From an uncultured Catenibacterium sp. (lineage in GTDB: Bacteria > Bacillota_I > Bacilli_A > Erysipelotrichales > Coprobacillaceae): a stretch of 64,000 bases of DNA. The stretch is from assembly GCA_900540685.1 (NCBI GenBank), contig UQGS01000007.1, positions 1 to 64,000 on the forward strand, given 5' to 3'. Each line of letters starts with the position of its first letter. Position 1 is the stretch's first letter. Of the stretch, positions 52,141 to 60,213 are shown one piece after another. The notes beneath the pieces were generated by a model that was given only the letters and a program-made list of their open reading frames with translations, was not told where the DNA came from and made no database searches. The position numbers were made by a program, and so were the translations under genes.

Positions 52141-54357
52141 CTAATGAATGACACGGCGAATTTCTGCAACACCTTGTACTTTATTCATGTTATCGATTGT
52201 ATTCTGTAATATTTCTGCGTTTTCAACAGATAACGTTAAACGAATATGCGCATCTAAATCCATAATATTCGCATTGATCTTAAGAATGTTGACCTTCACC
52301 TGACTTAAACATGTCACAATATCACTTAATAAATTAGGACGATCTAGTCCAATGACTTCTAAGTCCACATTGAAGCGTTTCTGTTCAATATTAGGATAAT
52401 CCCAATATACATCAATGAGACGTCCTTTTGCCACACTCTTGACGTTTGGACAATCGGCACGATGAATCTTGATTCCCTGTCCTTTAGAGACGAAACCAAC
52501 AATCTTATCACCAGGAATAGGATTACAGCACTTAGATAACTGCATCTTTAGTCCGTCCACACCAGTGACTGCAACACCAATACTCTTTTCATGCTTCTTA
52601 TTAAGTTCCTGAATATTGTTGTTATGACGAAGAATCTGAGACAAGTTATCAAAGAATCCTCTCTTTTGTGGTGCCACCTTGTCTAATAGTGTAGAAGCAG
52701 TTGCATGCTTCTTACCTAATGTAAAGAGAATATCATCAAATGTATTGGCACCAAATGAACCAAGATAGTTCTTGTATGTATCAGGACTCATATAAGTCTT
52801 CTCATCAAGCTTTCTTGCTCTGATTTCATCTCTAAGAAGTCTTCTACCTTCTTCAATGATCTGTTTTTTATTTTCTTCTTCATGTTTTGTGATATATTGA
52901 CGAATCTTATTACGCGCACCTGCTGTTCTTACAAACTTCAGCCAGCCTTCACTTGGACCAGAATTCTTATTAGTCTTGATTTCAACAATATCACCTGTTT
53001 TTAATTTAGTATCAAATGGAACCATAACGCCATTCACAAGCGCACCTACTGCATGATGTCCAACTTCTGTATGAACACGATATGCAAAGTCAATAGGTGT
53101 AGACCCATTTGGTAACTCTACAATACGACCTGCAGGTGTTAAAGCATAAACATTGGCTTCAAAGATATCACGCTGTAAAGTATTATAAAATTCTTTAGCT
53201 TCATTATCTTTCATTTCATCACTTACAGTAATGAACTCACTCATCCACTGAAGCTTTTCTCCAATTTCCTTCTGTTCCTGCTTTGCATTATATTTCTTAC
53301 CTTCTTTATAACGCCAATGAGAGGCAACCCCTCTTTCAGCAAGTTCATCCATCTCTTCAGTACGAATCTGGATTTCAAATACATAGCCTTTTTCACCAAT
53401 CACAGATGTATGTAATGACTGATACATATTAGGTTTAGGCATCGCAATATAATCCTTAAAACGTCCAGGAATTGCACGATATTTTTCATGCATAATACCT
53501 AATACTTCATAACATTCATTCTTAGTTTGTACAATAATACGTAAAGCATTCAAATCATAGATTTCATCAAAACGCTTATGCTTATAAACCATCTTTTTAT
53601 AAATAGAATAAATATGCTTAGCACGACCCTTAATACGATAACTGATGCCAGTTCCTTCTAAGTTCTTTTCAACTGAATGAATCATCGCATCAACAGAGTC
53701 TTTTCTTTCACTCTTCTTCTTATCAAGAAGTTCAGCAATTTCTTTATAAGCTTTAGGATCAAGATATAATAAGCATAAATCTTCTAGTTCTACTCTAATA
53801 TCATTAATACCTAAACGATGCGCAATTGGCGCATAAACTTCTAATGTTTCTCTAGAAATACGTTGCTGCTTTTCAGGGCTCATATATTGAAGCGTACGCA
53901 TATTATGGAGTCTATCAGCTAATTTAATCAAAATAACACGAATATCCTTAGCCATCGCAATATAAATCTTACGATGATTTTCAGCATGGAAATCACTTTC
54001 TTCCATATAAGGCATCTTAGTGATCTTAGTAACACCCTCTACTAGAGTAGTGACTTCTTCACCAAATCTCTCAACCATTTCTTCTCGAGGCACATCACAA
54101 TCTTCCATAACATCATGAAGAAGTCCTGCTGCAATAGTAATTGGTCCAGTCTGAAGTGTTGCAAGAATATAAGCAACCCAGATCAAATGAATTGTATAAG
54201 GTTCACCACTTCTTCTTTTCTGTTCCTTATGCTTCACCATGATAAAGTCGTAAGCCTTTTGAATCAGGGCTAAACTTTCTTCTTTTGTGATATATGTTTT
54301 CACAAGAGCAAGGACGTCGTCGTAACTCATTGGGTCCCCTGCGCCTTTATATTTCAT
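52141..54357 (-). CDS. relA: Bifunctional (p)ppGpp synthetase/hydrolase (Rel)
   Basis: Makes and degrades the stringent-response alarmones. The hydrolase HD domain keeps AAGLLHDVMEDCDVP (HD and ED residues, about 79-93), and the synthetase domain has GRFKDYIAMPKPNMYQSLHT (about 298-317). RFKD is the motif of bifunctional enzymes. TGS (about 395-455), a zinc-binding helical region (KCCNPIPGDKIVGF) and a C-terminal ACT domain follow. The start at 54357 is backed by GAGGGGGTG; a later Met (54330) is not. The order recJ-apt-relA-hisS-aspS matches Bacillus. Confidence 0.97.
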   Translation of the reverse strand: MKYKGAGDPMSYDDVLALVKTYITKEESLALIQKAYDFIMVKHKEQKRRSGEPYTIHLIWVAYILATLQTGPITIAAGLLHDVMEDCDVPREEMVERFGEEVTTLVEGVTKITKMPYMEESDFHAENHRKIYIAMAKDIRVILIKLADRLHNMRTLQYMSPEKQQRISRETLEVYAPIAHRLGINDIRVELEDLCLLYLDPKAYKEIAELLDKKKSERKDSVDAMIHSVEKNLEGTGISYRIKGRAKHIYSIYKKMVYKHKRFDEIYDLNALRIIVQTKNECYEVLGIMHEKYRAIPGRFKDYIAMPKPNMYQSLHTSVIGEKGYVFEIQIRTEEMDELAERGVASHWRYKEGKKYNAKQEQKEIGEKLQWMSEFITVSDEMKDNEAKEFYNTLQRDIFEANVYALTPAGRIVELPNGSTPIDFAYRVHTEVGHHAVGALVNGVMVPFDTKLKTGDIVEIKTNKNSGPSEGWLKFVRTAGARNKIRQYITKHEEENKKQIIEEGRRLLRDEIRARKLDEKTYMSPDTYKNYLGSFGANTFDDILFTLGKKHATASTLLDKVAPQKRGFFDNLSQILRHNNNIQELNKKHEKSIGVAVTGVDGLKMQLSKCCNPIPGDKIVGFVSKGQGIKIHRADCPNVKSVAKGRLIDVYWDYPNIEQKRFNVDLEVIGLDRPNLLSDIVTCLSQVKVNILKINANIMDLDAHIRLTLSVENAEILQNTIDNMNKVQGVAEIRRVIH

Positions 54358-54384
54358 AATAACACCCCCTCATGTATCAGCTCA

Positions 54385-54413
54385 ATTATAACATAATTCA
54401 CTACTAACATGAA
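54385..54413 (-). promoter_or_regulatory. Promoter of relA
   Basis: An extended -10, TGTTATAAT (TATAAT at 54385-54390), with a weak -35 TTCATG (54408-54413) at 17 bases, on the minus strand. Confidence 0.55.
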
Positions 54414-54426
54414 GAGACTAAGAAAG

Positions 54427-54488
54427 GAATAATACAAATATCACTTCATTAATTCTGATATTCATTATTCATTTATGAATAATACAAA
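54427..54488. repeat. Nested AT-rich repeats between apt and relA
   Basis: GAATAATACAAA occurs as a direct repeat at 54427-54438 and 54477-54488. Between them ATTATTCAT/ATGAATAAT (54464-54483) is a perfect 9-bp palindrome, and AATATCA/TGATATT (54436-54442, 54456-54462) form a further inverted pair. The array lies upstream of the relA promoter and downstream of the apt terminator. It could be a regulator-binding array; it is too short for CRISPR. Confidence 0.5.
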
Positions 54489-54516
54489 CAAAAATAAAAA
54501 ACTCCCGAAGGAGTTT
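54489..54516 (-). terminator. Terminator of apt
   Basis: AAACTCC/GGAGTTT stem with loop TTCG (54499-54516), followed by TTTATTTTT on the minus strand, 4 bases after the apt stop. Confidence 0.85.
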
Positions 54517-54519
54517 CTA

Positions 54520-55032
54520 TTAGTATTTAACCTGTGAGTAGATGTTGTATTTGTTTAGCTTTTCAGTAGCTTTTAATTCTTCTAGTTCAATAACGAATTC
54601 CATACCAACAACTTCTCCACCCATTTCTTCAATAAGTGCAGCAGCTGCTTCTACAGTTCCACCAGTGGCAAGTAGATCATCTACAATAAGTACTTTCATA
54701 CCTGGCTTGATGCTGTCTTTATGCATAAAGATTTCATTTGATCCATATTCTAGATCATACTTCTTGCTGACTGTTTCTCTAGGTAGCTTACCTGGTTTTC
54801 TGATTGGTACAAAGCCACATCCTAATTCCAAAGCGACAGGACATCCAAAGATAAAACCTCTTGATTCAGGTCCTACTACAATATCAGCACCTAAATCCTT
54901 TGCATGTGCTGCTAAATCATCAATACAAGCCTTGAATGCATCCTTGTCTTCTAATAAAGGTGTTACATCTCTAAAGATAATTCCTTCTTTTGGAAATCCT
55001 GGAATAGATGCAATATGCTGTTTAAAATCCAT
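54520..55032 (-). CDS. apt: Adenine phosphoribosyltransferase
   Basis: Salvages adenine to AMP using PRPP. The 170-residue protein has the type I PRTase loop VLIVDDLLATGGTVEAAA (about 118-135), IVVGPESRGFIFGCPVA and FRDVTPLLEDKDAF, all typical of Apt. It follows recJ with a 91-base gap; recJ-apt-relA is a widely conserved neighbourhood in Bacillota. An AGGAGG-type site precedes the ATG. Confidence 0.97.
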   Translation of the reverse strand: MDFKQHIASIPGFPKEGIIFRDVTPLLEDKDAFKACIDDLAAHAKDLGADIVVGPESRGFIFGCPVALELGCGFVPIRKPGKLPRETVSKKYDLEYGSNEIFMHKDSIKPGMKVLIVDDLLATGGTVEAAAALIEEMGGEVVGMEFVIELEELKATEKLNKYNIYSQVKY

Positions 55033-55123
55033 AACGATTCCTCCTATACATTACATTATTATATCATCACATAATTATGAATACAGTAAAAATTCAAAAA
55101 TAAATCTTTACAGATTACATGAA

Positions 55124-56737
55124 TTATAAGATTTCTTCTACAATGAAATTAATAGATTTATTTCCTCTAAAGACATTGATAGATAAAGTACCTACTAGAG
55201 TCATAGACTCTTTATGTACTACTTCATCATACATCTGTCCTTTATTAAAAGCGAGTGCTGAAACCTGTTCATCTCCTAAATGGAATTTTAAATGTTTTCC
55301 TTCAGATAAACGGTCTACTCTACCACATGCTACATCTTCCATGATAAAGAGTGGTGCTTTGTTTTCTTCGCCATAAGGAGCAAGTAAGTTAAGTGTTTCT
55401 ACATTATGTATTGTTGTATCATTAAAAGTTATAGGAATTACTGATTCACTGGCTTCAAAATGGCACCCCTGCAAATCATTGACAAGGGCATCATAAACTA
55501 ATGGATAATTAGACTTGGTGATAGTAAAGCCACCTGCCATTGCATGACCACCATATTGTACAAAGAGATCTTCATGGTGTTTAAAGAAATCATAAATATT
55601 AAAGCCATCAATACCTCTTGCACTGCCCTTATATATTTCTTTTTTAGAATCATAATGCATGACAAATGCAGGCTGTTCATATTCTCTTGTATATTTACCT
55701 GCCACTAGACCTACTAATCCTTCATGCATATTTTCTGAGCCATAAAACAAACAAGGAGAAGTGATATCAGTGACTGCTTCCTTGTATAAAGTCGTTGTCA
55801 TAGATTGTCTTTTAGAATTGATTTTAGTCGCAATGTTTGACACTTTTTCTAAGTAAGCAGGATTTGTGCCTTTTAAGAAGTACTTCACTAAACATACTGG
55901 GTTGACAAGTTCAGGTAAGCGACCAAAAGCATTGATACGAGGGGCGATTGTAAAGCCTATAGTTGTGACATCGTATTCTCTATTTCCTCTTAATAGCTCT
56001 AATGCAGGATACTTATATTGTTTCATAAACTCTAAGCCACGTCTCACTAGACTTCTATTTTCATCTAATAGTGGCATCATATCAGAGATAGTTGTAATAG
56101 CTGCTAGAGTGAATAAATAAGGGTCATGATGTTTTAATAATGCTGCTGCAAGCTTATAGGCGATAAAGCCACCACATATCTCTTTAAATAGGTAATTAGG
56201 AGACATCTTTGTATGAATGATAGAATAAGCCACAGGTACTTCTCCATCAAAAGCATGATGGTCAGTAATAATCACATCTATTCCTAATTCTCCTGCTTTT
56301 TCTACTGCATCAAATGCTTTTATTCCGTTATCTACAGTAATAATGAGAGAATAGCCCTTCTCAGCCATCTGTTCTACTCGTGTTGTATTAAGTCCATAAC
56401 CATCTGTAAAACGATTAGGTATATGATAGCCTACTTCTATCCCTCTTTCATGAAACGCCTGTACGAGAATAGCTGTCGCAAGAATACCATCGCAGTCATA
56501 ATCTCCATAAATACAGATTTTTTCTTTATTCTCTATAGCCTCTTCAATACGTTCGAGCGTTTCATCTGATTCTTCAAACAAAGAAAAATCATGATAAATA
56601 AGATGATGATCCATAAAGGCTCTAAATTGTGTTTGATCTAATTTTTTACTTTCTATTACTTTAGCCATTAAAGAATTGACACCGTATTTCTGCATAATCT
56701 CTTCTGTATGGCTTAATTGTATTGTTTTATATTTCAT
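55124..56737 (-). CDS. recJ: Single-stranded-DNA exonuclease RecJ-like (DHH family)
   Basis: 5'-3' ssDNA exonuclease in recombination and repair. DHH-domain motifs are ICIYGDYDCDGILATAIL (about 78-95), LIITVDNGIKAFD and VIITDHHAFDG (about 155-165). The DHHA1 domain has YGGHAMAGGFTI. At 537 residues it is the short form; Bacillus RecJ (786) has an extra C-terminal domain, so this may be a compact or divergent RecJ. It lies upstream of apt. A GC-rich hairpin of IS type lies 34 bases ahead of its start. Confidence 0.92.
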   Translation of the reverse strand: MKYKTIQLSHTEEIMQKYGVNSLMAKVIESKKLDQTQFRAFMDHHLIYHDFSLFEESDETLERIEEAIENKEKICIYGDYDCDGILATAILVQAFHERGIEVGYHIPNRFTDGYGLNTTRVEQMAEKGYSLIITVDNGIKAFDAVEKAGELGIDVIITDHHAFDGEVPVAYSIIHTKMSPNYLFKEICGGFIAYKLAAALLKHHDPYLFTLAAITTISDMMPLLDENRSLVRRGLEFMKQYKYPALELLRGNREYDVTTIGFTIAPRINAFGRLPELVNPVCLVKYFLKGTNPAYLEKVSNIATKINSKRQSMTTTLYKEAVTDITSPCLFYGSENMHEGLVGLVAGKYTREYEQPAFVMHYDSKKEIYKGSARGIDGFNIYDFFKHHEDLFVQYGGHAMAGGFTITKSNYPLVYDALVNDLQGCHFEASESVIPITFNDTTIHNVETLNLLAPYGEENKAPLFIMEDVACGRVDRLSEGKHLKFHLGDEQVSALAFNKGQMYDEVVHKESMTLVGTLSINVFRGNKSINFIVEEIL

Positions 56738-56763
56738 AAATAAATCCTTTCGTTTGTCATAGG

Positions 56764-56797
56764 CGGAAACCCACTGCCTTTAGGCGGTGGGAGGAGC
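56764..56797 (-). repeat. IS200/IS605-type hairpin upstream of recJ
   Basis: CCCACCGCC, TAAA, GGCAGTGGG on the minus strand (56771-56792; one G-U pair), flanked by CTCCT and TTTCCGCC. It resembles right-end palindromes of IS200/IS605 elements, like that at 14421-14440, but no transposase or guide-RNA body is seen. The rest of 56798-56900 is AT-rich with nothing recognised. A transcription-attenuating hairpin for recJ is the alternative. Confidence 0.35.
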
Positions 56798-56900
56798 CTC
56801 GTAAATCGTTATCTATTATCCCTGACTTTCAATATATTTAAAAAATAACTACCTTATCATCTTAATAAATATATACATAAAAGTCAAAATAAGTGTTCTA

Positions 56901-56928
56901 ATCAAAAAGTGGCTGTTAGGCCACTTTT
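56901..56928 (-). terminator. Terminator of the ComN-like gene
   Basis: AAAAGTGGC/GCCACTTTT stem with a 6-base loop (56905-56928), followed by a T-tract on the minus strand, 15 bases after the stop. Confidence 0.82.
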
Positions 56929-56943
56929 ATTAGAAATAATGAG

Positions 56944-57237
56944 TTATTTCATGATCAGACTTTGAAAGTCTGCTAAGTTTTTAGTTTCTGCTTCCTTAAT
57001 GACTTTAGCTTGTAGATATTCAAAAATTGTAGAGAACTGTAAAGACATAATATCATCAATCATATCACAGAAAGTAATAGAAATCTTATTTCTCCATATG
57101 ACATTTCTTAGATAATCTTCAATTTCTGCTGCAACAATTTTTTCTACGCCATCCTTCTGAAACTCATAAGCTTTAGCTTGAAGGATAAATACAACTTCAT
57201 CAGGAAGCGGCTTTGATAAATCTATATCCATATTCAT
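56944..57237 (-). CDS. ComN-like post-transcriptional regulator (tentative)
   Basis: A 97-residue helical acidic protein. The pattern LPDEVVFILQAKAYEFQKDG, then IEDYLRNVIWRN and DIMSLQFSTIFEYL, resembles the ComN (YrzD) family. In Bacillus ComN affects comE mRNA and is encoded near recJ-apt-relA, which fits here. The start may be the third codon (57231), which has a better-spaced GGGAG. If not ComN, it is an unassigned small cytoplasmic protein. Confidence 0.55.
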   Translation of the reverse strand: MNMDIDLSKPLPDEVVFILQAKAYEFQKDGVEKIVAAEIEDYLRNVIWRNKISITFCDMIDDIMSLQFSTIFEYLQAKVIKEAETKNLADFQSLIMK

Positions 57238-57291
57238 ACGCTCCCACGAGTAAACATTATATAAGAATTGTGGGACGATGAAAAGACTTAA

Positions 57292-58110
57292 TTATGATTT
57301 TGTAGTGACATAATGTATCAGCTGTGTGATGCATAATACAACGAGATTCACAATCACAATAGAGGCACCTGTAGGGGCTGCATAGAGATAAGAAATAGAT
57401 AAACCTATAATAAAACAGATAGATGAAAGGATGGCTGATGAAATGACAACATGCTTGAAATCCTTACAGAAATACATGGATGTAAGACATGGGAAAATAG
57501 TCAAGCTAGAAATCAATAACGCCCCCATCATACGCATACCAAGTACGATAGTCAATGAACAGAGTATCGCAATAATGATATTGTAGAACTCTACGTTAAT
57601 GCCTGTACTTTTCGCAAAATCTTCATCAAATGTCAAAGCAAACATCTTATGATAAGAGAATACATAAAGGATAAGTACAACAATAGATAAGACAATGCTG
57701 ATGATCATATCCTGATTATTAAGTGAGAGGATACTACCAAATAAGTAGTTATTAATATCTGTATTGACTCCTTTTGTAAGTGAAATAGCCATAATCCCAA
57801 TGGCGAGTGAACTAGACGATAAGACTGCGATGGCTCCATCGCCATGAATATGATGATTGTTGTTGAGTTTAAGAATAACGACTGCCGCAATAATCGCAAC
57901 TGGTACCGCTAAATACAGTGGTGCTACACCAAGTACTGTCGCAATCGCAAAGCTGCCAAACGAGACATGAGATAATCCATCACTGATCATCGCATTCTTT
58001 CGAAGTACAAGATTCACGCCAAGCATGGCTGCACATAATGAAATAAGTAGACCGACCACAAAGGCACGAATAATAAATGTATAGTTAAACATGTGGAGTA
58101 ATGTACTCAT
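57292..58110 (-). CDS. znuB: Zinc ABC transporter permease
   Basis: ABC-3 family permease of a metal importer. The 272-residue protein has about eight membrane segments with the family loop LVLRKNAMISDGLSHVSFGSFAIATVLG (in parts) near 30-58 and GMRMMGALLISSLTIFPCLTS (in parts). It starts in a TAATG overlap with znuC. Together with znuC, znuA and the upstream Fur-family gene it forms one operon; metal identity (zinc over manganese) is inferred from the histidine-rich ZnuA. Confidence 0.92.
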   Translation of the reverse strand: MSTLLHMFNYTFIIRAFVVGLLISLCAAMLGVNLVLRKNAMISDGLSHVSFGSFAIATVLGVAPLYLAVPVAIIAAVVILKLNNNHHIHGDGAIAVLSSSSLAIGIMAISLTKGVNTDINNYLFGSILSLNNQDMIISIVLSIVVLILYVFSYHKMFALTFDEDFAKSTGINVEFYNIIIAILCSLTIVLGMRMMGALLISSLTIFPCLTSMYFCKDFKHVVISSAILSSICFIIGLSISYLYAAPTGASIVIVNLVVLCITQLIHYVTTKS

Positions 58111-58760
58111 TATTTTACTTCCTCCATTCTATAGTTATCTTTATCTAAATGAAGAATCTTGTTACCAATGACTTCATCAGATGCTAAATCATGAGTGATC
58201 ATAAGAATAGTCAAACCTTTTTGATGAAGTTCTTTTAAAACAGCATAGAATTCTTCTTTAGAATCATAGTCCAAGTTATTAGAAGGTTCATCTAAGACAA
58301 GACATTCTCTTGTAGCACAAAGTGCTCTTGCAAGTAAGACCTTCTGTCTTTGTCCTCCTGATAATTCTCCAAATGATTTGTTTTTTAGGTCTTCTATATG
58401 AAGTGTCTTAAGACATTCTACTGCAAGCTTCTTCTCTTTATTATTAAAGAAAGGGCGATAACCTACTCTATTTAATGCACCTGATAAGACGATTTCATAT
58501 ACTGAAGCGGGAAAGTGGCGATCCACCTTCGTTTCCTGAGGCATATAACCTATTTCTCTTTCATTCATATAATATGTAATCTGCCCCGCCATCGGTTTAA
58601 TCAAACCAAGCAATCCTTTGATAAGAGTACTTTTACCTGCACCGTTTTGTCCTAATACTGTTATAAAATCACCCTGTTGTATATCAAAAGAGAGACCATT
58701 GATGACTTCTTGATTATCATAGCCAAGTTTTAAATGATCTACTTTTATAAGTGTCTTCAT
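58110..58760 (-). CDS. znuC: Zinc ABC transporter ATP-binding protein
   Basis: A 216-residue ABC ATPase. Walker A is VLGQNGAGKSTLI (about 34-46), the Q-loop GYMPQETKVDR, the signature LSGGQRQKVLLARAL, Walker B CLVLDEPSNNLD, and the switch ITHDL. It is coupled to znuA by an ATGA overlap and to znuB by one base. Gene order zur-znuA-znuC-znuB supports zinc import. Confidence 0.93.
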   Translation of the reverse strand: MKTLIKVDHLKLGYDNQEVINGLSFDIQQGDFITVLGQNGAGKSTLIKGLLGLIKPMAGQITYYMNEREIGYMPQETKVDRHFPASVYEIVLSGALNRVGYRPFFNNKEKKLAVECLKTLHIEDLKNKSFGELSGGQRQKVLLARALCATRECLVLDEPSNNLDYDSKEEFYAVLKELHQKGLTILMITHDLASDEVIGNKILHLDKDNYRMEEVK

Positions 58761-59692
58761 TGAAGTGCCTCCTTTACTGCCTTTGCGTTTTTACACATGA
58801 TTGAAACATATGTTTCACCATTATTAAAATCTTCTGCACTCACATTATGCATGCTTTGAATAGTAAGTATCTTTGCACCTGTTTCTTCAGAAATCGTGCG
58901 GGCAATCTGTCCACTGGATAACTCAATCTTAAAGATAACAGGATTGTGGTCTTTCTTCACCTTATCAATCAAGTAAGAAATAGTAGATGCACTAGGTTCA
59001 GTCTGTTCAGAACATCCTGGGAAAGCTGCACTATATGTAAGACCATATTCTTTCGCAAAATAAAGTAAAGGGAAACGATCTCCTACAACTATGTCTTTTC
59101 TTTTCGCATTATTAACTATTTCCTTTATTGAAGAATCAACAGATGCAATCTGTTTAATATAACTTTCCGCATTCTTATTAAACCTTGATGCATGATTTTT
59201 ATCTAAAGCACACATTCTCTTATTTAAGCTTGAAACAATCTCCATCGCGTTTTTAGGACTTGTCCAGACATGTTCATCATATTCTTCTTCATGTTCATCA
59301 TGTTCTTCATGCTTTTCTTCTTCCATCCCTTCGACATGTTCTTCATGTTGAAGATGAGAAACAAGATCTAGCATCTTTACAATTCTATTAGGATCCATAT
59401 CAGAAAGTAGGCTATCCACCCATTCATCTGATTCTCCACCTACATAAAAGAAAAAGTCACTCTCTTTAATCGCAATCATATCCTGTGGAGTTGGTTCATA
59501 GGAATGAGAATCCATTCCTGGTTGAATCAACATCTTTATAGAAATATCCGGATCATTTTGAGTGATTGCACGGACAAAATCATAACAAGGGAAATTAGTA
59601 ACCACGACATTAAAGGATTTCTTTTTAGTCTGTGTTGTACATCCTGTCATCAACAATAGAGAGAGAATAAATAAACCTATTTTTTTAAGCAT
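58757..59692 (-). CDS. znuA: Zinc-binding lipoprotein (ABC transporter)
   Basis: Cluster 9 solute-binding protein of 311 residues. The signal ends in a lipobox LLLMTGC (Cys18), so it is a membrane-anchored lipoprotein. A metal-buffering acidic/histidine loop (EEHVEGMEEEKHEEHDEHEE) occupies about 116-140, as in zinc-type ZnuA/AdcA. Ligand histidines include MDSHSYEPTP (His63) and DEHVWTSP. It overlaps the zur stop by 8 bases. Confidence 0.93.
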   Translation of the reverse strand: MLKKIGLFILSLLLMTGCTTQTKKKSFNVVVTNFPCYDFVRAITQNDPDISIKMLIQPGMDSHSYEPTPQDMIAIKESDFFFYVGGESDEWVDSLLSDMDPNRIVKMLDLVSHLQHEEHVEGMEEEKHEEHDEHEEEYDEHVWTSPKNAMEIVSSLNKRMCALDKNHASRFNKNAESYIKQIASVDSSIKEIVNNAKRKDIVVGDRFPLLYFAKEYGLTYSAAFPGCSEQTEPSASTISYLIDKVKKDHNPVIFKIELSSGQIARTISEETGAKILTIQSMHNVSAEDFNNGETYVSIMCKNAKAVKEALQ

Positions 59693-60095
59693 GTATAGCC
59701 TCCCTGCAGTCTCTACATAAACCGACTATTGTAGAATCCTTACAGTCAATTTCAAAGCCATGATCTTCTAATAAATGCATACGGATTGTATCCATAAAAT
59801 CACATTCTAGATGTGCAATCTTTCCACATCTCTTACATAATAGATGAAGATGGTGATTGCATGTTTCTTCTCTGGCATATTGGTAGTAGACACTATCTTC
59901 TCCTGAAAGAGTATGTTTCTGTAGTACACCCTGTTGTGATAATTTATCTAGATTACGATATACCGTAACAAGATTTACATTTAATCCCTGTTCAACCAAT
60001 GCCTGATAAATATCCTTAGCACACAAGCGATGATCTTCATTTTTCTTCATATATTCAATAATACAGTCCTTGTATTTAGTACGATATTGTTTCAT
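59685..60095 (-). CDS. zur: Fur-family repressor, probable zinc uptake regulator
   Basis: A 136-residue Fur-fold protein. The winged helix is seen in CAKDIYQALVEQGLNVNLVTVYRNLDKL; metal sites in HHLHLLCKRCGKIAHLEC (CxxC) and LCRDC (second CxxC), the structural zinc. The long upstream frame to 60197 runs through the operator, so the ATG at 60095 after AGGAGG is chosen. It heads the znuACB operon and presumably represses it when zinc is replete. Fur or PerR roles are less likely given its neighbours. Confidence 0.88.
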   Translation of the reverse strand: MKQYRTKYKDCIIEYMKKNEDHRLCAKDIYQALVEQGLNVNLVTVYRNLDKLSQQGVLQKHTLSGEDSVYYQYAREETCNHHLHLLCKRCGKIAHLECDFMDTIRMHLLEDHGFEIDCKDSTIVGLCRDCREAIHA

Positions 60096-60106
60096 AGAAT
60101 ACCTCC

Positions 60107-60125
60107 TATGCAAATGATTTGCATA
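60107..60125. promoter_or_regulatory. Zur operator 1 (9-1-9 perfect palindrome)
   Basis: TATGCAAATGATTTGCATA, the x-1-x inverted repeat format of Fur-family boxes. It lies downstream of the -10 and directly abuts the zur ribosome binding site. Confidence 0.8.
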
Positions 60126-60129
60126 TTGT

Positions 60130-60157
60130 ATTATAATGATTCTCATTCCTATGTCAA
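60130..60157 (-). promoter_or_regulatory. Consensus promoter of zur-znuACB with internal Fur-type box
   Basis: TTGACA (60152-60157), 16-base spacer, TATAAT (60130-60135) on the minus strand, both hexamers perfect. The spacer holds AATGATTCTCATT (60135-60147), which resembles a Fur/PerR-type box. It is bracketed by the two palindromes at 60107-60125 and 60161-60181. Confidence 0.88.
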
Positions 60158-60160
60158 TGA

Positions 60161-60181
60161 ATATGCAAATGATTTGCATAT
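60161..60181. promoter_or_regulatory. Zur operator 2 (10-1-10 perfect palindrome)
   Basis: A 21-base perfect palindrome with half-site ATATGCAAAT around a central G, sharing the core of operator 1. It lies upstream of the -35, with centre 55 bases from that of operator 1. Confidence 0.8.
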
Positions 60182-60213
60182 AATAAAAAAGAAGCAAACT
60201 AATCTGCTTCTTT
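60182..60213 (-). terminator. Terminator of the amino-acid ABC/aminotransferase operon
   Basis: AAAGAAGCA/TGCTTCTTT stem with an 8-base loop (60188-60213), then TTTATTA on the minus strand. It overlaps the aminotransferase end. Confidence 0.82.

Noticed and set aside
54427..54488. CRISPR-like repeat
   Set aside because: Only two 12-base direct repeats, AT-rich and with no further units or cas genes.
54542..55129. 195-residue plus-strand open frame opposite apt
   Set aside because: Serine/proline-rich composition typical of an antisense shadow; apt on the minus strand is certain.
60096..60197. N-terminal 34-residue extension of zur
   Set aside because: The stretch is the promoter/operator array; the Fur-family N-terminus begins at MKQYRTKY.
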